Shown: in pieces, positions 21,601-28,111 of the stretch
Position numbering within the stretch: the stretch's first letter is position 1
Layout: each line of letters begins with the position of its first letter
Origin: a virus
Length of the DNA stretch: 29,648 nt
IMG/VR virus record: IMGVR_UViG_3300020032_000002
Coordinates: 1 to 29,648 of that record
Reading direction: 5' to 3' (one strand)
The notes under the pieces: generated by a model
What the model saw: only the letters and a program-made list of their open reading frames with translations
What the model was told of the DNA's origin: nothing
Database searches by the model: none
Made by a program: the position numbers and the translations under genes

Positions 21601-23066
21601 TAAAAGACTTAATAGATAATAAAGTATGGAAACTTTATGAAGATGGTATTACTGCTACATTAAATCAAGTGGATAGTGAATGGGCTACTGGTTTAGTTAA
21701 AAGGTATAAACCTAAATCAATTGCAGAACTATGTGCTTTTGTTGCATCAATAAGACCTGGCTTTGCTTCATTGTTAGATAATTTTTTAGATAGAAAACCA
21801 TATACAACTGGTGTTAAAGAGTTAGACGAAATATTGAAAGATAGTTTTCATTATATGTTATATCAAGAATCAATTATGAAATATCTAACTTGGTTAGGAA
21901 TAGAAGAAGATAAAACGTATGGGATAATCAAAAAAATAGCCAAGAAAAAGTTTACTCAAAAAGAATTAGAGGAATTAAAAACTAGATTAAGAAATAATTG
22001 GATTGATAGAATTGGTAACGAAAAAGGGTTTAAGAAAACTTGGGAAGTGATTGAAAATTCTGTTTTTTACGCGTTTAATGCCTCGCATAGCTTAAGTGTG
22101 GCATGGGATAGTGTATATGGGGCTTATTTAAAAGCTAATTATCCTTTACAGTATTATAAAGTTGTATTAGATAATTTTGAAAATGATACGGAAGAGACAG
22201 CCAAGATAATAAATGAATTAAAATATTTTAATATTAAATTAAAACCTATTAAGTTTAGATATTCAAGAGCTGAATATTCTTTTGATAAAATACAAAATGC
22301 TATTTATAAAAATTTATCATCAGTCAAATACATGAATCGTAAGGTAGCCGAAGAATTATATGAATTAGGTAAAAATCAGTATAATAATTTTGCAGAATTA
22401 TTAAAAGATATAAATGAAAAAACTTCAGTTAATTCAAAACAATTAGACATATTAATTAAGTTAGACTTTTTTTCAGAGTTTGGCAAGTCTAGAAAGTTAC
22501 TTAATTTTGTAAAATATTTTAATTTAATAAATAATGTAAAAGTTGTTAACAAACAAAAAATAGAAGAAAAATGGTTATATAGTATTATTAAAAATAATTC
22601 ACGAGAAACTAAATCACAATTTAGAGATTTAGATAATAACAAAATATTAGAGCTTATATGGAATGGATTACCTAATAAAGACTTGTCATTACTTGAAAAA
22701 ATACAAACTGAAAAAGAATACTTAGGTTATATAAATTATATTAACCCTAATTTAGATAAAAAATATGTGCTAATAACTAATTTGAACACTAGATATACTC
22801 CTATATTAGATGTTTATTGTTTAAATAATGGTAAAACAGGAACGGTTAAGATTAGCAAGAAAAATTTTAGTTATAAACATATTAAAGAAGGTACAGTACT
22901 ATATATTAATTCAATGAAAAGAAAACATGGATGGAAAAAAGTTGGTGAATATAAAAATGGCAAACCTAAATTCGAACCAGACCATACAAAACAAGAGTGG
23001 TGGATAACTAATTATTCAATAGTACATAATGTAGAAAGTATTATTGAGGAGGTAGCTAATGATTGA
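18606..23066 (+). CDS. DNA polymerase III alpha, DnaE-type, with intein
   Basis: 1486-aa precursor; the extein is 1045 aa, a DnaE-like length. PHP domain at the N-terminus (NYHRHDHYSN; TTNHGC; YGMEMYYV). The pol core starts at TGRG before the intein and SSVSFYINKLLG after it, matching the GRGS loop. Catalytic Asp: D841 and D843 in ADIDYNTADP, D972 in KNDFLTVKVW. C-terminal helix-hairpin-helix and OB-like parts follow. No 3'-5' exonuclease domain is inserted, so this is not PolC. TTG 18606 is five bases after AGGTGGTG. Overlaps the ERCC4-type gene by 8 bases. Replicates the element's DNA once spliced. Confidence 0.92.
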   Translation: MRYNNYHRHDHYSNIRTPDVIVKPQNYIDRALELSHTTVFTTNHGCSSNVFEMYDLCKKNGLKCIYGMEMYYVDNRFKKDKNNYHIIVIGLTKNAYYEINRISSEANRTGFYYYPRIDMELLLSLPKDEVVITTACINNRIFKTDDGIECFLIPVKKHFGNNFMLEIQSHNHPTQIEWNKQILKLSNKYDIPIIHGNDSHYIYPQDKEDRDLFLKGKGMDYGDENNFILDYPNTEIIFKRYEKQGVLSRKQVETALKNTLIFDKAENLNFDKKFKIPSLYPNKDSNKILKKILAKKWLEEKDKIPEEKHEQYKKAIKTEMDIIEKTGMADYFILNEKIVKKAKKEYGGILTRTGRGCFTKDALIVTKEDLKTIDKVKIGDEVIADDGKFHKVINKFEYDINEELIEFEYQLQGSSKKKYKNICTKDHKILVKKNGNIIYIPANNLKVGDLLCSPKIKIKDYDNNLYIDLQKYNIYNFQYDDKYIYEVIPTNKEYKYSPRWLEKHRIMSHSLAKKIINGHIPSRVSGIKQLKRLFKNTPFKSLEDYSKYCKKHGFIRRKINRYIKKDYLFNLFIGLLYADGWTNHDTGVGLAINNSKENRKFIFNKYAFEKFAQRLGFDKKDLYYHVAKNGKNLTQIFINSKIVCNWIKTEYFVSKKHRNKIINTNLLNQSKDNLRWLYIGLLKSNGSVNRKTNKLSFDNTSLSLINLFKLLNNILGYEPMSLDIRLSHKDKRGYTNKESYKLRRPINRKRNIIESDNEYYYLPITKIIKHKKTKTKVYDISVEGNPSYMINNIIVHNSSVSFYINKLLGFTEIDRLDAEVPLYPTRFMSVSRILETHSAADIDYNTADPKPFIKASKDILGEDGIYYMVAYGTMKESAAFRNLCRAKGLKMSEYNDVAKNLELYKDNFKWKDLIKQSEKYVGVIDSISPSPCSFLLLDKPISKEIGLIRVGDEICCAIDGYTADVFGYLKNDFLTVKVWKIISDTFKLLGKPIPDIKSLKDLIDNKVWKLYEDGITATLNQVDSEWATGLVKRYKPKSIAELCAFVASIRPGFASLLDNFLDRKPYTTGVKELDEILKDSFHYMLYQESIMKYLTWLGIEEDKTYGIIKKIAKKKFTQKELEELKTRLRNNWIDRIGNEKGFKKTWEVIENSVFYAFNASHSLSVAWDSVYGAYLKANYPLQYYKVVLDNFENDTEETAKIINELKYFNIKLKPIKFRYSRAEYSFDKIQNAIYKNLSSVKYMNRKVAEELYELGKNQYNNFAELLKDINEKTSVNSKQLDILIKLDFFSEFGKSRKLLNFVKYFNLINNVKVVNKQKIEEKWLYSIIKNNSRETKSQFRDLDNNKILELIWNGLPNKDLSLLEKIQTEKEYLGYINYINPNLDKKYVLITNLNTRYTPILDVYCLNNGKTGTVKISKKNFSYKHIKEGTVLYINSMKRKHGWKKVGEYKNGKPKFEPDHTKQEWWITNYSIVHNVESIIEEVAND
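19674..20996 (+). other. Intein (441 aa) with LAGLIDADG homing endonuclease
   Basis: Residues C357 to N797 of the polymerase precursor. Block A begins CFTKDALIVT; block B is CTKDHKILVKKNG (TxxH); block F/G ends KVYDISVEGNPSYMINN then IIVHN, followed by extein Ser+1. Splicing chemistry residues (Cys1, His-Asn C-terminus, Ser+1) are present. Endonuclease motif 1 is IGLLYADGW (D579 intact); motif 2 is IGLLKSNGS with N685 where the catalytic Asp is expected, so cleavage may be reduced to nicking or lost. Inserted in the conserved GRG/S loop of the active-site region. Confidence 0.93.
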
Positions 23067-23592
23067 AAAATTTAATTATACAGATAAAGAGATTAGTGAA
23101 GTTTTAAAGAGTATAAAAATTCTAATAGATACTAGAGAAAAAAATAATAAACATATTTTAAATTTCTTCGATAATAAAAATATAAAATATAAATTAAAAA
23201 AATTAAATCAAGGTGATTATAGTTTTTATATTCCTAAAAATGGAGAGTTAAATATACTACGTGATTTATACTTTGATAAAGAGATTTGCATAGAAAGAAA
23301 AAATTCTACAGATGAATTAATAAGTAATTTTGCTCAAGATAGAAATAGAATTGAATCAGAGTTTATTAGAAATAAAGGTAAAATGATTTTAATGATAGAA
23401 GATGAAGGTTTTTATAGAAAAATATGTAATGGAATATATAAAAGTAAGTATAGCAAACAATCAGCATTAGGAAGTTATCACTCATTTGTTGATAGATATG
23501 ATCTATTTCCTGCATTTATTGACAAAGAATACTCAGCATTGTTTATATATATGACATTTTATTATTATCTTAGAAATTTTTTAAAACATTAA
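23059..23592 (+). CDS. ERCC4/XPF-type nuclease
   Basis: 177 aa, a single nuclease domain. Motifs: LIDTREKNN (D24), GDYSFYIP (D53), IERKNSTDEL (E79, R80, K81, D85: the ERKxxxD signature) and RIESEF. Such proteins cleave branched or structured DNA, and stand-alone phage versions probably process replication or recombination intermediates. ATG 23059 with AGGAGGT upstream overlaps the polymerase stop by 8 bases, so the two are translationally coupled. No HhH domain is attached, so DNA structure selection may need a partner. Confidence 0.87.
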   Translation: MIEKFNYTDKEISEVLKSIKILIDTREKNNKHILNFFDNKNIKYKLKKLNQGDYSFYIPKNGELNILRDLYFDKEICIERKNSTDELISNFAQDRNRIESEFIRNKGKMILMIEDEGFYRKICNGIYKSKYSKQSALGSYHSFVDRYDLFPAFIDKEYSALFIYMTFYYYLRNFLKH

Positions 23593-23610
23593 CCTAATTA
23601 ACGACAGAAG

Positions 23611-23640
23611 TCGCCCACTTCTATAAGTGGGGGTAGTTCA
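23611..23640. repeat. Possible solo IS200/IS605 end (hairpin)
   Basis: Perfect 7-bp hairpin CCCACTT-CTAT-AAGTGGG (23614-23631) followed by GGTAGTTCA. It lacks a T-run, so it is not a terminator. Stem sequence, size and the following TTCA resemble right ends of clostridial IS605-family elements; no GAAT guide precedes it. Perhaps a decayed end. The 344-base stretch 23593-23936 otherwise holds a promoter, two hairpins and one short ORF. Confidence 0.4.
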
Positions 23641-23671
23641 CAACATTAATAACAAAAATATAAAAAAATAA

Positions 23672-23733
23672 TTGACAAATCATAAAATTATGGTAAAATA
23701 GTAAGTAGATATGGAGTTAATCTCCATATCTAC
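23672..23733 (+). promoter_or_regulatory. nrdJ operon promoter and 5' hairpin leader
   Basis: TTGACA (23672-23677), 16-base spacer, TAAAAT (23694-23699); AACAAAAATATAA (23651-23663) ends eight bases upstream of the -35. The transcript would begin near 23706, inside a perfect 12-bp hairpin GTAGATATGGAG (23705-23716), loop TTAAT, CTCCATATCTAC (23722-23733). A hairpin at the extreme 5' end commonly protects mRNA from 5' decay, and could also be bound by a regulator. Confidence 0.75.
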
Positions 23734-23773
23734 AAATAATAAATAACAAAAATATAAGAAAGGAGATGGCGGA

Positions 23774-23833
23774 ATCTCGAAAAAATTAGGAATTAATAGT
23801 AAATGGGGGTGTTTTAAAAAAAATAAAAAATGA
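23774..23833 (+). CDS. Possible 19-codon peptide with AUC start
   Basis: ATC 23774 stands five bases after AGGAGATG, itself two bases after a copy of the repeated motif (23745-23757). Reads MSKKLGINSKWGCFKKNKK and stops at TGA 23831-23833. No in-frame ATG, GTG or TTG. It may be a leader peptide of the nrdJ transcript or a basic micro-protein. Confidence 0.4.
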   Translation: MSKKLGINSKWGCFKKNKK

Positions 23834-23866
23834 AACCTAGTATTTTCAAGGGTTACAGGGGTTAAA

Positions 23867-23898
23867 AATTCCAATAAAATGTGGATTTTATTGGAATT
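23867..23898. repeat. Perfect 14-bp inverted repeat upstream of nrdJ
   Basis: AATTCCAATAAAAT (23867-23880), loop GTGG, ATTTTATTGGAATT (23885-23898). It lies 27 bases before SD AGGAGG of nrdJ, with no T-run after it. Candidate operator, RNase III site or translational control hairpin. No cobalamin riboswitch consensus is visible nearby. Confidence 0.75.
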
Positions 23899-23936
23899 GT
23901 CATAATAATAAAAATATAATATATAGGAGGCAGTAT

Positions 23937-26357
23937 ATGATAATTAACAATGAAGTTTCTAAACAAATATGGGCTGATAGATATAAAAAAGGTAATGAAG
24001 CCATAGAAGATAATTTAAAAAGAGTAGCAAAATTCTGTTCTAATAATAAGTGGGAAGAAGAAGAATTTTATAAAGTAATGAGCAAAGGATTGTTCTTTCC
24101 AGCAGGAAGAACAATGTCTAACGCAGGAATAGGGAAAGAGTTAACATTAAATAATTGTTTTACTTTAAACTTTGTTGAAGATAGTATAGATGATATATTT
24201 GACAAAGTAAAAATGGCAGCCAAAACACACCAAAGAGGTGGAGGTACAGGTTTTGAATTTTCAATGATAAGACCTAATGGAACACCTACATCAAATGATG
24301 CTATAGCAAGTGGCGTTGTAAGTTTTTTACATGTATTTGATGCACAAACAGCAACAATCAATCAGGGTTCAAGAAGAGGAGCAAATATGGGTGTTTTATC
24401 AGTATATCATCCAGACATAATAGAATATATAAATGCAAAATCTTATGATGAAGGCAAGTTAGTCCATTTTAATCTTTCTGTTATGGTAGATGATGATTTT
24501 ATGAAAGCAGTAGAAAACGATGAAGAAATTTATTTGCATTATCCAATTTATAATCCTGATGGAACAATGATTAAAGATGAAAGTAAATGGACTCATAAAA
24601 AGAAAATCAAAGCCAAAGAATTATGGGATTTAATAATTAGAAAAGCATATGATAATGGTGAGCCAGGTATTTTGTTTTATGAAAATATGAATAAAGACAA
24701 CAATATTTGGTATATAGAAAAAATTGTAAATACGAATCCATGTGGTGAATACCTATCAGGGGTGTTATCAGACAAAGTATTTGTAAATGAAGATGGAATT
24801 TTAGTTGAAAAGCAAATTAACCCAACAGAATATAAAGGTGCTTGTAATTTAGGAAGTTTATTTATACATAATTTGGTCAAAAATCCATTTACTAAAGAAG
24901 CGTATATAGATTATATTGAATTAAAAAATACCATTAAAGTGGCGGTTAGATTTTTAGATAACATTGTAGATAAAAATAAATTTCCATTAAAAGATTATGA
25001 AAATTATCAAAAAGCATTAAGAACTATTGGTTTAGGAATTACTGGTCTAGCAAGTGCTATGGCAATGCTAAATATTAAATATGGCAATAAAGAAAGTATT
25101 AAATTTACAGATGAAATAATGAATTTTATTGTTAAAGAAGCATATAAAAGTTCAATACAATTAGCTAAAGAAAAAGGATGTTTTCCATTTTTAAATAGAA
25201 AAAAATTCGTGCAAAGTAATTTTATTCAGAAACATATAAAAAAAGATAAAGAATGGCAACAAATAGCCGAAGATATAATTAAATATGGTATAAGAAACGC
25301 AAGACTTATAAGTGTAGCTCCAACAGGAACATTATCTTTAACATTTGGAAACAATTGTTCTTCTGGATTAGAACCAATTTTTTCATTAGAATACGAGAGA
25401 AAAGTAAAAATAGGCGGGCAAGATGAAAAAAACGCAAAGATAATTAAAATGCGTGATTATGCTTATGAAAAATGGTTAAAAAATAAAGAAAACAATATTG
25501 TATCCAAAGATATATTTGTTACTGCCATGGATTTGAGCGTAAAAGAACACCTAGAAACATTAAAAACAGTAGCTTTTCATGTAGATATGAGTGTTAGCAA
25601 AACTATAAATATACCAAATGAATATTCTTTTGAGAGGGCAAAAGATGTTTATATGTATGCATGGAAAAATGGTATAAAAGGTTGTACTATATTTAGACCA
25701 AACCCAATAAGACAAGGCGTATTATTAACTAAAAGCAAGAATGAAAAAGAATTACCTAAAGATAAAAAACATACTGAAATACCAAGAGGAATTATTTATC
25801 AAGTTGATGATGATTTAATAGGAAAAAAAGCCAAAATAATGACAGGATGTGGCAGCTTGCATATCCAAGCATGGTTTGATTCGATTACAGGTGATATGTT
25901 AGAAGTGTTTTTGGCTAAAGGTTCAGACGGTGGTTGTAATTCTTACATGATTGGCTTATCAAGAACGATTAGTTTAAGTTTAAGAGGAGGAGTGCCTTTA
26001 GAAGCTGTAATTGACCAACTTAATTCAGTGCCTTCTTGTCCATCATATGCAATTAGAACAGTTACTAAGAAAGATACAAGCAAAGGCAATAGTTGTCCAG
26101 TAGCAATAGGCAATATATTATTGAAATTGCAAGAAGAAGTAAAATATGAATTAGGTATTGATGATGAAAGTTCACAAAATGCAAAAGATTATAGTATGAA
26201 AACAATAAATTTAAGCAAAGAAGAAGAAAAATATTTAAATAAACATGGCGAAATACCATTTGCTATGAAATATAATAAATGCCCAATATGTAACGAGCAT
26301 ATAAATCATGTTGAAGGCTGTTTAACTTGTAAAAGTTGTGGTTGGACTAAATGCTAA
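23937..26357 (+). CDS. nrdJ: Class II (adenosylcobalamin-dependent) ribonucleotide reductase
   Basis: 806 aa. Redox and catalytic cysteines: C74 (NNCFTLNF), C269-G-E271 (NTNPCGE, thiyl-radical site and Glu), C303 (GACNLGSL). Other signatures: RGGGTGFEFS, GSRRGANMG, APTGTLSL, NNCSSGLEPIF, KGCTIFRP. C-terminal zinc-ribbon and redox tail CPIC...CLTCKSCGWTKC. Reduces ribonucleotides to deoxyribonucleotides using B12 and no oxygen, matching an anaerobic host. No intein. ATG 23937, SD AGGAGG. Followed by dut, giving a dNTP-supply unit. Confidence 0.97.
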   Translation: MIINNEVSKQIWADRYKKGNEAIEDNLKRVAKFCSNNKWEEEEFYKVMSKGLFFPAGRTMSNAGIGKELTLNNCFTLNFVEDSIDDIFDKVKMAAKTHQRGGGTGFEFSMIRPNGTPTSNDAIASGVVSFLHVFDAQTATINQGSRRGANMGVLSVYHPDIIEYINAKSYDEGKLVHFNLSVMVDDDFMKAVENDEEIYLHYPIYNPDGTMIKDESKWTHKKKIKAKELWDLIIRKAYDNGEPGILFYENMNKDNNIWYIEKIVNTNPCGEYLSGVLSDKVFVNEDGILVEKQINPTEYKGACNLGSLFIHNLVKNPFTKEAYIDYIELKNTIKVAVRFLDNIVDKNKFPLKDYENYQKALRTIGLGITGLASAMAMLNIKYGNKESIKFTDEIMNFIVKEAYKSSIQLAKEKGCFPFLNRKKFVQSNFIQKHIKKDKEWQQIAEDIIKYGIRNARLISVAPTGTLSLTFGNNCSSGLEPIFSLEYERKVKIGGQDEKNAKIIKMRDYAYEKWLKNKENNIVSKDIFVTAMDLSVKEHLETLKTVAFHVDMSVSKTINIPNEYSFERAKDVYMYAWKNGIKGCTIFRPNPIRQGVLLTKSKNEKELPKDKKHTEIPRGIIYQVDDDLIGKKAKIMTGCGSLHIQAWFDSITGDMLEVFLAKGSDGGCNSYMIGLSRTISLSLRGGVPLEAVIDQLNSVPSCPSYAIRTVTKKDTSKGNSCPVAIGNILLKLQEEVKYELGIDDESSQNAKDYSMKTINLSKEEEKYLNKHGEIPFAMKYNKCPICNEHINHVEGCLTCKSCGWTKC

Positions 26358-26390
26358 ATAACAAAATTATAATAAAAAGGGGAGATATAT

Positions 26391-26828
26391 TTGGAAGAAC
26401 TACAAATTAAAATAAAATACTTTGATGAAGAACTAGAAAAAATAAAAAAAATATCTGTAGGTGACTGGATTGATTTAAGAGCAGCAAAAACAATTGAACT
26501 TAAAAAAGATGAATTTAAACTTATACCATTAGGAATTGCAATGGAATTACCTAAAGGGTATGAAGCACATATAGTGCCAAGGTCAAGTACATTTAAGAAG
26601 TTTGGTGTAATTCAAACTAACCATCAAGGCGTTGTAGACGAATCATATAAAGGTGATAATGATCAATGGTTTTTCCCTGCTTATGCATTAAGGGATACCA
26701 TAATTAATAAAAACGATAGAATATGTCAATTCAGAATAGTAGAAAAAATGCCCGAAATAGAATTTATAGAAGTTGAAAAACTAGGAAATGAAGATAGGGG
26801 TGGACATGGAAGTACAGGTGTTAAATAA
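26391..26828 (+). CDS. dut: dUTPase (trimeric type)
   Basis: 145 aa with all five motifs in order: DWIDLRAA (1), [10 protein letters not shown] (2), [13 protein letters not shown] (3, with the nucleophile-activating Asp), NDRICQFRI (4) and RGGHGSTG (5, the ATP-lid-like arm). Hydrolyses dUTP to dUMP and PPi, preventing uracil incorporation and supplying dTMP synthesis. TTG 26391 follows AGGGGAG; motif copy AACAAAATTATAA at 26360-26372 between nrdJ and this SD. Normal length. Confidence 0.96.
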   Translation: MEELQIKIKYFDEELEKIKKISVGDWIDLRAAKTIELKKDEFKLIPLGIAMELPKGYEAHIVPRSSTFKKFGVIQTNHQGVVDESYKGDNDQWFFPAYALRDTIINKNDRICQFRIVEKMPEIEFIEVEKLGNEDRGGHGSTGVK

Positions 26829-26832
26829 AAAA

Positions 26833-26855
26833 TAGAAGGGGTTTATCCCCTTCTA
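26833..26855. repeat. 9-bp hairpin after dut
   Basis: TAGAAGGGG (26833-26841), loop TTTAT, CCCCTTCTA (26847-26855). The + strand has no T-run after the stem; on the - strand a T-rich run follows. On the + strand it may protect the dut mRNA 3' end or act as a weak terminator. Confidence 0.6.
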
Positions 26856-26931
26856 AATAATAAAAGTGTAATTTTATTGCAAAATCAAGTTCTGGAAGCG
26901 TTGAAAATACTAGGGTGTGGGAGGTGAGAAG

Positions 26932-27132
26932 ATGGAAAAGTTTGACATTGGGAATATTACCTTAAAAATTAAATTTAATACTGAAGAATTACTTGATGAA
27001 ATTAGAAACATTGCAGAAAATGAAGAAATATTTGATATTTATTTACGAGATAGTAATGAGCTTTGTATTTCAACTGAAGAAGATTTTTATATCTTTGACT
27101 TATTAGATTATGTCGCAATTGAAGATAAATAA
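26932..27132 (+). CDS. Small acidic hypothetical protein, 66 aa
   Basis: ATG 26932 is five bases after GGAGGTG (a longer frame from 26917 is unlikely). The product (KFDIGNITLKIKFNTEELLD..., IFDIYLRDSNELCISTEEDF, YIFDLLDYVAIEDK) is acidic with an alpha/beta pattern. No recognised family. Confidence 0.55.
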   Translation: MEKFDIGNITLKIKFNTEELLDEIRNIAENEEIFDIYLRDSNELCISTEEDFYIFDLLDYVAIEDK

Positions 27133-27187
27133 AAAGTTGATTCTATTGAAAGTTAATAAATTAAATTATAAATTAGAAGGAGGTAAA

Positions 27188-27202
27188 ATGAAAATTTTAT
27201 AG
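27188..27202 (+). CDS. Four-codon minimal ORF MKIL
   Basis: ATG AAA ATT TTA TAG at 27188-27202 is preceded by AGAAGGAGGT, one of the strongest SDs here, and followed three bases later by AACAAAAATATAA (27206-27218). It may be a minimal leader, or the 5' stump of a deleted gene. Confidence 0.25.
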   Translation: MKIL

Positions 27203-27275
27203 CACAACAAAAATATAAAACATATGTTTTGATTAGAACTTGACAAACAAAATTATAAACAAGGAAGGTGGTATT

Positions 27276-28055
27276 ATTAATTTTAAAGACTGGTATAAAA
27301 ATAAATATTTTGAAACTGATTTAGGATACATAATTCATGGTGATTGTTTAGAAGTTATGGATGAATTAATACATAATGGTGCTAAATTTGATGCAATAAT
27401 TACCGATATACCATATGGAACTACTGAATGCAAATGGGACACAATAATTCCTTTTGATGAAATGTGGAATAAATTAAAAAAAATTAGAAAAGATAATACA
27501 CCTATAATATTATTTGGTAAGCAACCATTTACAAGTTATTTAAATATTAGTAATATTGATGAATTTAAATATGAAATTATATGGGAAAAAGATAAGGGAA
27601 CGGATTTCGGAAATGCTAATAGGAAACCACTGAATATTCACGAAAATATATCTGTGTTTTATAAAAAACAACCTAAATACAACAAAATTAAAGATGAAGG
27701 CGAACCATACATAAGAAAAAACAAGAGAAACAATGGAAAAGAAGATTTAAATTTTAAAAGTGACAATAGTGGAACATGGATTAACAAAGGTGGTAGAACC
27801 CCAACAACTGTAAGAAAAATTAATAGATATAGCGCAGGAGGTAAAAAGCCTTTGCACCCAACACAAAAACCCATTGAATTGCTTGAGTGGTTAATTAAAT
27901 CATATTCTAATAAAAATGATATTATTTTAGACTTTACAGCAGGTTCTATGACAACAGGTTTAGCAGCAGAACAACTAAATAGAAGATGGATTTGTATTGA
28001 AAAAGAAGAAAAATATTGTGAATTAGGGAAACAAAGATTTATTGAATCAACATAA
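27276..28055 (+). CDS. DNA N6-adenine-type methyltransferase (beta order), AUU start candidate
   Basis: 259 aa from ATT 27276. Catalytic motif IV is TDIPYG (D44-IPY, a variant of DPPY), the SAM-binding motif I is DFTAGSMTTGLAA near residue 219, preceded by HPTQKPIELLEWLI, i.e. motif IV before I: beta class, mostly N6-adenine or N4-cytosine. ATT 27276 is five bases after AGGAAGGTG; no ATG, GTG or TTG occurs in frame between that SD and the ATG far inside (LEVMDEL). A TTG at 27240 lies upstream of the SD within a motif copy and is unlikely. No restriction gene nearby, so probably an orphan modification enzyme. Confidence 0.88.
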   Translation: MNFKDWYKNKYFETDLGYIIHGDCLEVMDELIHNGAKFDAIITDIPYGTTECKWDTIIPFDEMWNKLKKIRKDNTPIILFGKQPFTSYLNISNIDEFKYEIIWEKDKGTDFGNANRKPLNIHENISVFYKKQPKYNKIKDEGEPYIRKNKRNNGKEDLNFKSDNSGTWINKGGRTPTTVRKINRYSAGGKKPLHPTQKPIELLEWLIKSYSNKNDIILDFTAGSMTTGLAAEQLNRRWICIEKEEKYCELGKQRFIEST

Positions 28056-28111
28056 AATAGATGTTTTAAACAGATTTTAAAAACAAAATTATAAATAAAG
28101 GAGATGGTATT

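Larger units (their letters stand above)
6763..28094 (+). repeat. Dispersed 13-base motif AACAAAAWTATAA, 16 copies
   Basis: Exact copies start at 6763, 7411, 8565, 9329, 9410, 11134, 11286, 12266, 16225, 18579, 23651, 23745, 26360, 27206, 27246 and 28082; one-mismatch copies with T for C at 23907 and 29571. All are on the + strand. Four (6763, 9329, 11134, 23651) end 7-9 bases before a TTGACA; most others end 1-10 bases before an SD, often right after the previous stop codon. None occurs left of 6.7 kb. Confidence 0.9.

Noticed and set aside
23593-23936. Cobalamin riboswitch upstream of the B12-dependent reductase
   Set aside because: The conserved B12-box type sequences are not visible; only two simple hairpins are present.
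23836-26914. 14-base inverted match CCTAGTATTTTCAA / TTGAAAATACTAGG flanking nrdJ and dut
   Set aside because: Considered as recombination or attachment arms, but one such match between any two sites is expected by chance in about 30 kb of AT-rich DNA, and no integrase is present.
27240-27275. TTG 27240 as start of the adenine methyltransferase
   Set aside because: It lies upstream of the SD, inside a copy of the intergenic motif, and would add residues encoded by regulatory sequence.
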